DNA of 64,000 nucleotides from a virus. This document shows, in pieces, positions 57,041 to 64,000 of the stretch. Both the position numbers and the translations under genes were made by a program. Every line of letters begins with the position of its first letter. Within the stretch, counting starts at the first letter, position 1. The stretch lies in IMG/VR virus record IMGVR_UViG_3300021962_000028, positions 1-64,000 of that record; one strand, written 5' to 3'. The notes beneath the pieces are model-generated. The model searched no databases. It saw only the letters and a program-made list of their open reading frames with translations, and had not been told where the DNA came from.

Positions 57041-58852
57041 TTATCTTAACTCTTGTAAGTCAAATGTTCTAACTCCATCGACAGTGATTTTACCATAGAA
57101 ACGGTTGTTAACCATTTTCTTAGCGTATCTTGTCATAATACCTTTGATAGGTGTGAAGTTAAATGGATTGTACATTGTAGGAGTTAATTGTAGAGGTACG
57201 TACGGTGCGTAGATGTAACCTGTGTCTAACAATGATGTTCCTTTGTGTCCCATTAACACTGTGTTAGCTGGGAAGTAAGGGTCACGGTAAACTTGGTAAC
57301 GACCTGCTAAAGTACCAACTCTTTCAATACCCATATTGTATTGGTCTTGGTCTGGAGCCGCGTTAGATACGTGGAAGTATTCTAAGTCGTCGAAGATAGC
57401 TGAAATCTCAGAAGAAACAACAATCCAGTTAGCCCCACCTCTTAATGTTGATTTGTGGATTTGAGCCGAAACTTGGTTGATTGCAGTAATCAAAGTTTGG
57501 TTCCAATCTTTTTGTGTGTAAGATGTAGTTTGAGATAATCTCTTCCATCCGTTGTAGTCCCAACGTAAAGACCAAGCAGCACCTTTACGTAAGTCACGTA
57601 AAATTTCACGGTCAATCTCAGCCGCAACTTGTTCAGATAATAAAGCCGTTAATTCAGCTTCAGCATCGATGTTGTGGAAAGCCGCAACGTCTTGAGCTAA
57701 CTCAGGAGACCATTGTGCTCTTAATTTTCTTTCAGTGACAGAAACTGTAACAGATTCTAAGTCGAAAGAAACCTCACCGATTTTATCTTCAAATTCTAAT
57801 TCTTCATAACGTCTGAAAACAGCGATGAATGAAGTACCAGCAACTGCTTCAGTAATTGTAGTACCTGTATAACCATCTAAAGAGTCAGCTCCACAAGTAG
57901 CACATACTGGACATTGTAAGTCAACTTCTAAATAGATACATCCGTCTTGAGAACAGATACTATCGTAAGTTCCACCGTTTCCGTTAGGGAATACTGTTGG
58001 AGTTGCAGTTGATGTTGGTGCAACGATACCTTTACCATATTGTTGAGTAACAACTCTGAAAGGTAAAGCCGATGCCGTTGTATCAGTACATCCTGATACC
58101 GCAGTTAAACCTGTACCTGCAATGATATGTAAGTCAGATAAGAAAGTTTCAGTATCAACTTCAGACCCGTCAGGACCCATTAATTTACCTACACCATTAT
58201 CGTAGAAACCACACATTTTAACAATCATTTTTCTAACGTTTTTACCGTCAAATTGAGTTGTAGCGTCAACTAATGCTCCGTCAGACCATACTTGTACAGT
58301 TGTTGTAGCAGTGATTGCTGACCATTGACCTTTTGAATAATCAAAAAGACCTGCAGGATTTAAAGTTGGTTCTGCACCTTCGTAGAATAAATCGTAAAGG
58401 TTTTTAGCATAAGCCCCTGAACCTGTGTAACCAGCGTTTTGATTACCTGGGTAGTTTCCTGGAGAACCAATTGGAGCGTAGTGCTCACCTGATTGATTCG
58501 CAGTTCCACCTGTGTAACCTTGAATTTTAGGTACGAAGTAGAATAATTTACCGATTGGTAAGTTCATCGCTTGTACAGAAACGATATCATTCGCTAATAA
58601 TTTAGAGAATACACGTCTAACGATTGGGAATACAACAGTTTCGAAAGAACCTGATGAATCCGTTGAAGACGCTTCGTTGATTAAGAAAGAAGCTTGGTTT
58701 TCATATAACTGAGCTACGTTCTCTTTTAGGTGACCTTTAAGGCCTTCTAGGAATCCTAATTTATCCCATTTGTTGATTGTATCTTCTTTGATAACTTTTA
58801 GGTGTTTTAACCCAATGTTACCAACAAGACCTGATTCTAATAATGCTCCCAT
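57041..58852 (-). CDS. 23: Major capsid protein, T4 gp23-like
   Basis: 603 residues (T4 gp23 has 521). The N-terminal ~60 residues are a helical propeptide ending in SFLINE|A (60/61), a site of the (L/I)-x-E type cut by T4 gp21. The body has the gp23 signature: ETVVFPIVRRVFSKLLANDI, IGKLFYFVPK, and the conserved RKLRAQWSPELAQDVAAFHNI with AEAELTALLSEQVAAEIDREI. A central insertion contains a Cys cluster (CPVCATCGAD) around residues 313-325. The protein forms the head lattice. It is downstream of the scaffold gene and followed by a strong terminator. No TATTTATA motif is seen in the 31 nt before it, so it may rely on the scaffold promoter. Confidence 0.92.
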   Translation of the reverse strand: MGALLESGLVGNIGLKHLKVIKEDTINKWDKLGFLEGLKGHLKENVAQLYENQASFLINEASSTDSSGSFETVVFPIVRRVFSKLLANDIVSVQAMNLPIGKLFYFVPKIQGYTGGTANQSGEHYAPIGSPGNYPGNQNAGYTGSGAYAKNLYDLFYEGAEPTLNPAGLFDYSKGQWSAITATTTVQVWSDGALVDATTQFDGKNVRKMIVKMCGFYDNGVGKLMGPDGSEVDTETFLSDLHIIAGTGLTAVSGCTDTTASALPFRVVTQQYGKGIVAPTSTATPTVFPNGNGGTYDSICSQDGCIYLEVDLQCPVCATCGADSLDGYTGTTITEAVAGTSFIAVFRRYEELEFEDKIGEVSFDLESVTVSVTERKLRAQWSPELAQDVAAFHNIDAEAELTALLSEQVAAEIDREILRDLRKGAAWSLRWDYNGWKRLSQTTSYTQKDWNQTLITAINQVSAQIHKSTLRGGANWIVVSSEISAIFDDLEYFHVSNAAPDQDQYNMGIERVGTLAGRYQVYRDPYFPANTVLMGHKGTSLLDTGYIYAPYVPLQLTPTMYNPFNFTPIKGIMTRYAKKMVNNRFYGKITVDGVRTFDLQELR

Positions 58853-58883
58853 TTTAGTATTTGTTTTTTAATTTTTATTTTAT

Positions 58884-60404
58884 TTATTTAACGACGTTCA
58901 TTTTCGTCATCAAATCCTTCATTCTTAAGAATTGAGGATTTTCGTATGTTTTAGATTCCATTAAGTTAACTGCTGAACCTGAAGCTGGACTTCTTTCGAT
59001 TTTCTCTTGTAAAGACTCTTTTACTACAGTTGCAGAACCTTGGTTACCTAATTCATCTTTTATTGTTTTATAAAGAGATTTTGACTCTTTTAAAGATTCA
59101 ACAGAATCAAATCTTCTTAAGATGTTGATTTTTTCCTGTTTAGTCGTTGAATGTTCTGTGAACAATCTAGTAGCGTATGCTAAGTTTGAGTTGAATACCG
59201 CAACCTCATTTAATTTAGTTCTGAAAACATTTAAAGCTTTTCTGTACTCTTCGTTTCTTTCTCTAAGTACTTGTAATTCTTTATTGTTTACAGATTCTAC
59301 TCTTAAGTGTTGTGGTGCTGCTTTTGGTTTTGGTAGACCTTTCTTACCGAAATATTTACCTGTACCTAAAGTTCTTGAAGCCTCTCCTGTTTCACCACCC
59401 ATTTTGGTTGGTTCCATTCCGTCTTCTTCTTTAAATTCAAACTTAGGTTTACCTGTTCCTTTTGTAGGATTACCGTGTTTCATATTATCTTTGAAACCAC
59501 CAGTAGTCTTTTTGTATCCGAACTTAGGTTTACCCATTCCTACTCCTTTAGCTTTGAATCCTTCTTTTGTTTCCATTTTTTCAATGTCAGCTTCTTCTGA
59601 CCATTCTTCATCAACCGAAACGATTTCTTCTTTATCGTCCATTTCGATTTCATAAACAATTTCTTCTTCTTCACCATCACCTTCTTCTTCGAAGTCGTTA
59701 AATGATGATAAGAAATCGTCATCAGAATCATCGTCAAGATTAAAATCGAATTCATCCGAATTCATATCGTCTTCGTCTTCGTCTTCATCTGAAAAATTCA
59801 TATCAATTTCTGACCAATCATCCATATCATCTTCTTCATCTAATGATATCTCATACATCATACCTTCTTCATCAACAGGAACTCCTGACTTATCGTCAAA
59901 TGGGTTCATTTCTTCTCCTAATGAAATTTTATAATGTACGTCGTCGTTTGAATCTTCTAAATCGATTGTGTCACCGTCTTTCTTTACAATGATACCGTCT
60001 TCATCACCCATAGCTTTAAAAACTTTAAGGATTTCCTCGTCGCTAGCATTTGTTAAGTCAACTAATGAATCATCATCAGAACCAAACTCGAACTCATCAT
60101 CTGAATCAAATTCATCTGTGTCGTCCATTGACATATTATCATCCATATCCTCGTCATCTTCAATGTCATCCATATCGTCAAACTCTAAGTCGTCATCATC
60201 TGCTTCCTCAAGGTCTTGACCATAAGACATATCTAAATCTAGGTTGGAATCTTCTTCAGTCTCAGTTAAAGACTCTTTTACTAATTCGCTGATTTCTTCC
60301 TTCATTGTTGAAGCAAGTATTCCTTTTGCATTTTCAGCAACTACATTCTCCAAACTTTTCATTTGGATAAGTGCCTCTTCTACAAGATTTTGTTTTTCTG
60401 CCAT
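58884..60404 (-). CDS. 22: Prohead core scaffold protein, gp22-like
   Basis: 506 residues, about twice T4 gp22 (269). The N-terminal helical part (NLVEEALIQMKSLENVVA) is followed by a very acidic region (about residues 50-270, with runs like DDDDLEFDDMDDIEDDED). A Lys/Gly linker rich in GKPKF follows, then a C-terminal coiled coil (LQVLRERNEEYRKALNVF). Large acid content and position between protease and capsid genes fit the internal core around which the prohead forms and which the protease later degrades. The acidic extension is unusual in size. Confidence 0.75.
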   Translation of the reverse strand: MAEKQNLVEEALIQMKSLENVVAENAKGILASTMKEEISELVKESLTETEEDSNLDLDMSYGQDLEEADDDDLEFDDMDDIEDDEDMDDNMSMDDTDEFDSDDEFEFGSDDDSLVDLTNASDEEILKVFKAMGDEDGIIVKKDGDTIDLEDSNDDVHYKISLGEEMNPFDDKSGVPVDEEGMMYEISLDEEDDMDDWSEIDMNFSDEDEDEDDMNSDEFDFNLDDDSDDDFLSSFNDFEEEGDGEEEEIVYEIEMDDKEEIVSVDEEWSEEADIEKMETKEGFKAKGVGMGKPKFGYKKTTGGFKDNMKHGNPTKGTGKPKFEFKEEDGMEPTKMGGETGEASRTLGTGKYFGKKGLPKPKAAPQHLRVESVNNKELQVLRERNEEYRKALNVFRTKLNEVAVFNSNLAYATRLFTEHSTTKQEKINILRRFDSVESLKESKSLYKTIKDELGNQGSATVVKESLQEKIERSPASGSAVNLMESKTYENPQFLRMKDLMTKMNVVK

Positions 60405-60422
60405 TATTCTTTTTTATTTGTA

Positions 60423-60430
60423 TATAAATA
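60423..60430 (-). promoter_or_regulatory. TATTTATA motif upstream of the scaffold/capsid operon
   Basis: TATTTATA on the minus strand, 18 nt before the ATG at 60404. The remaining 160 nt up to the next gene are AT-rich and hold a terminator. Confidence 0.45.
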
Positions 60431-60547
60431 TTTCCAAATCATTAAAAAACTTAACTTTAATGATTGTTAAATTAAATTTTTTTTGATTCGGGGTTTATTT
60501 GTTGAAAAAAGTATATTTTAATACAACTAATAAATATTACCAAAAAC

Positions 60548-60572
60548 AAAAAAAGGAGGACTATTGTCCTCC
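60548..60572 (-). terminator. Intrinsic terminator after the protease operon
   Basis: GGAGGAC (60555-60561) pairs with GTCCTCC (60566-60572) around a 4-nt loop; on the minus strand a run of T follows. It separates the protease/DUF4494 genes from scaffold and capsid. Confidence 0.88.
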
Positions 60573-60595
60573 TTTTAAATAATTTTTTCTAATGA

Positions 60596-60814
60596 TTAAT
60601 CTTCAATTACCTCGTCGATTTTACTTTCAGAAACCGATGTGATTCTCCATTCTTGAGAGAATGACTCATATCGTTTAGTAACTTTGGCTTCTACGTCTGT
60701 CACGGAAAAACCTTTTACTAATTTTTCTTCTCTGATTTTTTTAATCTTACCAGTGTTCTCATCAGGTAAATCATACTGAATTTTTGCTACAAAATACTTT
60801 TCGTCCATTTCCAT
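60596..60814 (-). CDS. DUF4494-like small protein
   Basis: 72 residues. KYFVAKIQYDLPDENTGKIK, then REEKLVKGFSVTDVEAKV fits DUF4494, a short family I associate with Bacteroidetes and their phages (start W/Y-F-V-A-K-I-x-Y; later V-x-x-x-S-x-T-E/D-A-E-A). The role is unknown. It lies 6 nt after the prohead protease gene, in the same transcript. A second ATG (MDEKYF) is possible. Confidence 0.65.
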   Translation of the reverse strand: MEMDEKYFVAKIQYDLPDENTGKIKKIREEKLVKGFSVTDVEAKVTKRYESFSQEWRITSVSESKIDEVIED

Positions 60815-60820
60815 AAATTT

Positions 60821-61549
60821 TTATTTACCCAAATAATCGGATAATTTTTTCATTAAGTCAAGCGATTTGTTTCCTGAATCTGTACTCATACCTGTCGCTC
60901 TTGACATTTGCATTTGTTTTTCTTCGTCAAGATTCTCATCATACTTACTTCTATCATCTGCATTTAAGAAAAGATACGCCCCTGGTGTTGAGGGTGAAGA
61001 CACTAAGTCAAAACAGATTAATTCAAAATCGTCTTGTACTTCGTTTTGTTCCCCCTTCTTAGCCAATGACCCTACACCTCTCGATGAGATACCTAAAGTA
61101 ACTCCTTGTCTTAAGTAGTTAGCCGCCATATCACCTTTAGTTGATACAATACCTCTTTCGTGAAAACCAGGTGAAGTTAATAGTTTTAATTTACCCATTA
61201 GTACATTTCCCTCCCACCACACTTCTGTGATAATGTGTGAAACTCTATCTAAGTCAATTAAAGAAGATTCAGGGTGATTTAATTCTGATAACGAAGTTCC
61301 TTTAGCAATTGCTTTTTTATAGTTCTCCGCCTCTCTTTTTAATATTCGTTCAGGATATACTCTACCATTTCTATTAGGGGTATTATATTTTTGTAATACT
61401 GCGTAGAACTCAAATGGTTTTGAGTGGTCTAATGTATTCTTAGATTCCTTAATAATCTCAGCGTTATGAGTATCCGATGGTGACACATACCCTGCGTCGT
61501 ATTCAATCAGAATTCCCTTACCTGATTCATTTGGTGCTAATACTTTCAT
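60821..61549 (-). CDS. 21: Prohead maturation protease, gp21-like
   Basis: 242 residues. Catalytic blocks match the T4 gp21/herpesvirus-type serine protease: LSELNHPESS (His92), TLGISSRGVGS (Ser155/156 region) and a late FDLVSSPSTPGAY segment. FEFYAVLQKYNTPNRNGRVY and DRVSHIITEVWWEG are usual family segments. The enzyme cuts prohead proteins after (L/I)-x-E during head maturation. A TATTTATT motif lies 14 nt upstream. The last ~40 residues are acidic and may be an autocleaved tail. Confidence 0.85.
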   Translation of the reverse strand: MKVLAPNESGKGILIEYDAGYVSPSDTHNAEIIKESKNTLDHSKPFEFYAVLQKYNTPNRNGRVYPERILKREAENYKKAIAKGTSLSELNHPESSLIDLDRVSHIITEVWWEGNVLMGKLKLLTSPGFHERGIVSTKGDMAANYLRQGVTLGISSRGVGSLAKKGEQNEVQDDFELICFDLVSSPSTPGAYLFLNADDRSKYDENLDEEKQMQMSRATGMSTDSGNKSLDLMKKLSDYLGK

Positions 61550-61563
61550 CTTTTTTGTTTACA

Positions 61564-61571
61564 AATAAATA
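61564..61571 (-). promoter_or_regulatory. TATTTATT late-promoter-like motif
   Basis: TATTTATT on the minus strand, 14 nt before the ATG at 61549 of the protease gene. Confidence 0.45.
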
Positions 61572-61599
61572 TACCGATAATATAGTATTGGTTCGTATT

Positions 61600-62043
61600 T
61601 TATAAAACCGATTGTTTTTTTGTTAATGAGAACTTGAATGTATCATTATCTCTGAAGTTATTTTTGATGATTGAATCTGTTACTTTTTTAATTGAATTTT
61701 TAATTTCCTTACTTTTAAAGTCTATTCCTACCTCATTTAGGTAAAAGTAACATTCTAAATTTAAAAATGATTTTTTGTTTTTTTGAATCCCACTACACCT
61801 TAAGTCTAAGTCAACAATAAATTTATCGTCATAAATTTCTTTGTCAATATATTCTAATACTGTGTGTTTAATTGACCTTGATAGATTATTCACTTCTCTA
61901 TTTGGGGATTCGATTTCGTCTTTTGGTTCTGCCCAAGTTTGGATGTTTAGATAAATTGATTTTAGGTTTTTCGCATCGACAGTACCGTAATTAACTTTGT
62001 AGGAACGATAACCTGATAGCTTCGCACTTTTCCCTTTTTTCAT
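61600..62043 (-). CDS. Head-module protein of unknown function (147 aa)
   Basis: 147 residues. SGYRSYKVNYGTVDAKNLKSI, IDLDLRCSGIQKNKKSFLNLE and a Lys-rich end form a mixed strand/helix pattern without a recognised motif. It lies between bS21 and the prohead protease, in the region that in T4 holds the small core genes 67 and 68. It has no obvious TATTTATA motif; the upstream region contains TTTTTATAAAAAATAAA. Head role inferred from place. Confidence 0.5.
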   Translation of the reverse strand: MKKGKSAKLSGYRSYKVNYGTVDAKNLKSIYLNIQTWAEPKDEIESPNREVNNLSRSIKHTVLEYIDKEIYDDKFIVDLDLRCSGIQKNKKSFLNLECYFYLNEVGIDFKSKEIKNSIKKVTDSIIKNNFRDNDTFKFSLTKKQSVL

Positions 62044-62092
62044 TCTGTTTCATATTGTTCAAGTTTATTTTTTATAAAAATAAGTAATAAAT

Positions 62093-62123
62093 CTTGTCTT
62101 GTCAAAAACTTTCTGTAACTTTG
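62093..62123 (+). promoter_or_regulatory. Bacteroidetes-type promoter for the bS21 gene
   Basis: CTTG (62093-62096), 19-nt spacer, then TAACTTTG (62116-62123), a full match to the TAnnTTTG -7 box with a partial TTTG at -33. The bS21 start codon lies 15 nt after it, so the leader would be very short. This is the best host-like promoter in the window. Confidence 0.65.
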
Positions 62124-62138
62124 GAATATTTGTATTAT

Positions 62139-62327
62139 ATGTTAATTGTAGAGATAAATAACCGACAACCATTAGAGAAAGCCCTTAAAATTCTAAAGGG
62201 AAAAGTAATTCGTACTAAACAAACTGAAAACCTAAAAAATAGGAAGGAGTTTACTAAAAAATCAGTTGAGCTTAGAGAACAAAGAATAAAAGCGATTTAT
62301 AAAGAAAAATTTAGAGAATCTCGTTAA
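62139..62327 (+). CDS. rpsU: Ribosomal protein bS21 homologue
   Basis: 62 residues from the ATG at 62139. MLIVEINNRQPLEKALKILKG (as adjoining segments), then KVIRTKQTENLKNRKEFTKKS and VELREQRIKAIYKEKF have the pattern of bacterial S21, closest to the Bacteroidetes form: short basic protein, R/K-R-x-x-F-x-K-P/K-S centre. In bacteria bS21 sits at the mRNA exit of the 30S subunit near the anti-Shine-Dalgarno. Phage copies are known and proposed to steer translation to phage mRNA (family knowledge). It is alone on the plus strand in the minus-strand head module, with its own host-type promoter. Its 3' end overlaps the convergent gene by 17 nt. Confidence 0.85.
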   Translation: MLIVEINNRQPLEKALKILKGKVIRTKQTENLKNRKEFTKKSVELREQRIKAIYKEKFRESR

Positions 62328-63015
62328 GAGACTTTAATTTAAATAATGAAACAGAATCAACTTTTTCATTTTTAATTTTCTCAATAGTTTCTGTTATTTT
62401 AGTCTTAGTTACTGAATCAGATTTTGTAGACAAATTTTCTAATTTTTCAATAACCATTTCACTAACAACATCATATCTTTTATCTAATTCAGACTGAGAT
62501 AGTGTAGAATATTTTTTAATTTCTTTTAACTCAGATTCGCTAATATTATTTAAATAATTTTTTAAAGTACTATTAGCAACCTCAACCATAGTATCGTAAG
62601 ATACATTGATTACGTTAGTTTGGTTCTTTTTAGTGATAAGATGATTAATAATAGTATTTTTACTATTAATAATATTTTCAACAACTACAGTATTTTTATT
62701 AACTACAGTGTCAATGTCTTTATAGTGGTTTTCAGTTTTAACGTCTTTAACCCAAGACTCTAATAATGACATAGTTTTCTTATTAATTGAAATCTTTTCA
62801 ATTAAACCAATACACTCATTTAGATAGTCGTCCGCAAAACTTTTTTCAAATCCTTTCTCTTTACTTAATTCATCGTAAAGATAAAACATTTTACTAACCT
62901 CTTTATTCTCTAATACTAATTTCTTGAATACTTTAATATCAGTATTAAACGAATCTTTTTTGTAAGACTCGACAAGTTTTGTTTCTATTTTTGATTTTAA
63001 TAATCCGAATTCCAT
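62311..63015 (-). CDS. Head-module helical protein of unknown function (234 aa)
   Basis: 234 residues, Lys/Glu/Asn/Ser-rich and helical (LVESYKKDSFNTDIKVFKKL, ECIGLIEKISINKKTMSLL, ENLSTKSDSVTKTKITETI). No motif is recognised. It follows the portal gene by 13 nt and sits where T4 has the small core genes 67/68, so a prohead core role is possible (inference). A TATTTATA motif lies 14 nt upstream. Confidence 0.5.
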   Translation of the reverse strand: MEFGLLKSKIETKLVESYKKDSFNTDIKVFKKLVLENKEVSKMFYLYDELSKEKGFEKSFADDYLNECIGLIEKISINKKTMSLLESWVKDVKTENHYKDIDTVVNKNTVVVENIINSKNTIINHLITKKNQTNVINVSYDTMVEVANSTLKNYLNNISESELKEIKKYSTLSQSELDKRYDVVSEMVIEKLENLSTKSDSVTKTKITETIEKIKNEKVDSVSLFKLKSLNEIL

Positions 63016-63028
63016 ATCTTATTTTATC

Positions 63029-64000
63029 TTATAAATATCTCTTATTTAAGAGTTTGTCTAATTCTTCAGAAATATCTCCTAAAGAATCTTGTCCTTTAGA
63101 TAAATCAATATAACTATCTTCAGTTAACATATCCTGAGATTCTAATAAAATATTAAGATTTTCTCTTTTAACTGATTCAGGAGTTATCTCAGATTCCCCT
63201 CCTGCTGGTGGGGCTTCTCCTCCTGTATCACCGCCAATTGGAGACTCTCCTCCACCTCCTAAACCTGCTGGTGGGGTAAATCCACTTTCTTCACCACCCG
63301 CAGTTTCACCTCCCGCACTTGCGGTGGTACCTGATGGACTTCCATATAATTTATCTATATTGTCGAAAATACCTGTTTTAGTTATAACTGTAGGAGTATT
63401 TTCAAGTTCTTTAGCAACCGCCTTTTCAAGTCTTTGTTGTTGTAAATCTAATCTAATATCTTCATCTGAAAAACCTAATACGTGTTTCTTAGCCCAAGAT
63501 ACTGACACAGGGGCGATACCTTCAATAGCAGTAACCGCATCTTTGTAAAGTAATATTTTTTCTTTCCACACGTCAATTTTTAACAAATCAGCTTGTGTCG
63601 ATGGATTTGATAATGTTAGAGTAAAGTTAGATAACTCGTCCTCAAATCCCAATAAGAATAAATGTATAATAGCAACTTTATTAAGTTCCGCTAACATACT
63701 TTTTTGTATTCTATTAATAGTTCGTGCAAAACGGATATCTTGTAATGATAAGTTTTTACCATCACCAACAACTTCCTCAAAACCTAAAAATGCTTTAGGT
63801 ACACGAAGTGCCGTTAATAATTTCTTTTGGATATATTCGATATCTGCAATCTCAGAAAGGTTTTGCGCTCCTGGTAATGTATCAATAGGGTTTGGTGCCG
63901 CAGGGTCACGAACAGGTACGAAGTAATCTTGGTCTACCGCCATTTGATTAAACCTCATATCAACATTACCCGTTTTATGGTCAACAACTTGGTCTCTTTT
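63029..64000 (-). CDS. 20: Portal protein, gp20-like (partial, N-terminus outside window)
   Basis: The frame is open from the right edge of the window (323 codons seen). RDQVVDHKTGNV, then DYFVPVRDPAAPNPIDTLPG, NLSEIADIEYIQKKLL and TALRVPKAFLG are the gp20 signature around the portal clip/stem. The C-terminal part has a Gly/Glu/Pro-rich linker (about 60 residues) before a last helical piece with SKGQDSLGDISEELDKLL. The portal forms the DNA channel at one vertex of the head and nucleates head assembly. ATG at 63958 is internal, not the start. Confidence 0.92.
   Translation of the reverse strand, partial: KRDQVVDHKTGNVDMRFNQMAVDQDYFVPVRDPAAPNPIDTLPGAQNLSEIADIEYIQKKLLTALRVPKAFLGFEEVVGDGKNLSLQDIRFARTINRIQKSMLAELNKVAIIHLFLLGFEDELSNFTLTLSNPSTQADLLKIDVWKEKILLYKDAVTAIEGIAPVSVSWAKKHVLGFSDEDIRLDLQQQRLEKAVAKELENTPTVITKTGIFDNIDKLYGSPSGTTASAGGETAGGEESGFTPPAGLGGGGESPIGGDTGGEAPPAGGESEITPESVKRENLNILLESQDMLTEDSYIDLSKGQDSLGDISEELDKLLNKRYL
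63030..63037 (-). promoter_or_regulatory. TATTTATA late-promoter-like motif
   Basis: TATTTATA on the minus strand, 14 nt before the ATG at 63015, overlapping the end of the portal gene. Confidence 0.45.

Noticed and set aside
59122-60292. Ser-rich open frames on the plus strand over the scaffold gene
   Set aside because: They are the antisense of the acidic Asp/Glu runs, which read as Ser/His-rich sequence.
1-64000. Stop-codon reassignment
   Set aside because: Stops are mostly TAA, TAG also occurs at gene ends, and no long gene is broken by TAG or TGA in frame.
1-64000. tRNA genes
   Set aside because: No cloverleaf with the conserved GTTCGAnTC arm was seen in the few gaps; a covariance search would be the proper test.

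Overview
This window is an internal segment of a large, low-GC genome of a contractile-tailed (T4-like, myovirus) bacteriophage. Sequence hallmarks of the T4 supergroup are present on the minus strand at both ends. The right end holds the head module in T4 order: portal (gp20-like), protease (gp21-like), acidic core scaffold (gp22-like) and major capsid protein (gp23-like). The left end holds the tail module: sheath (gp18-like), tube (gp19-like), a gp26-like assembly protein, a tape measure and a very large repeat-containing tail protein that runs off the left edge. Between them lie neck proteins, a family B polymerase, fibres, a baseplate spike, and a gp55-like sigma factor. Coding density is very high: no gap exceeds 300 bases. 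I see no tRNA gene, insertion sequence or CRISPR array.

The host is probably a member of the Bacteroidetes (inference). Start codons are preceded by A-rich sequence rather than Shine-Dalgarno motifs. Two genes (a bS21 ribosomal protein and the DNA polymerase) have upstream TAnnTTTG elements, the Bacteroidetes housekeeping -7 box. One small gene looks like DUF4494, a family I associate with Bacteroidetes. Most structural transcription units instead start 13-14 nt downstream of a TATTTATA-like octamer (once TATAAATA, the T4 late box), a good candidate for the late promoter read by the phage sigma factor.

Layout. 1-10102 (minus): tail module. 10222-17470 (mixed): RHH-like regulator, gp15/gp14/gp13-like neck and sheath-terminator genes, split by a SNF2-type helicase and a manganese superoxide dismutase-nuclease fusion. 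17513-20224: DNA polymerase. 20319-32467 (minus): BppU-like protein, a five-gene glycosyltransferase operon, then fibre genes with collagen-like, Thr-rich, Pro-Thr and decapeptide repeats and a lectin-like tip. 32518-52041 (plus): small unknown genes, a WYL-like protein, six more glycosyltransferases mixed with nucleotide-metabolism genes (cytidylyltransferase, DEDDy exonuclease, dUTPase), PhoH, sigma factor, baseplate and spike. 52077-56957: accessory genes (FKBP, tandem ParB-like membrane proteins, methylglyoxal synthase). 57041-64000 (minus): capsid module with an inserted bS21 gene.

Main points for a second look: a likely programmed +1 frameshift that extends the gp26-like tail assembly protein; the SOD-nuclease fusion; eleven glycosyltransferase genes in a phage whose sheath and fibre proteins carry mucin-like poly-Thr linkers; a positionally fixed late-promoter-like octamer; and phage copies of bS21, methylglyoxal synthase and a ubiquitin-like fold. 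All family assignments were made by eye from motifs and were not confirmed by database search.
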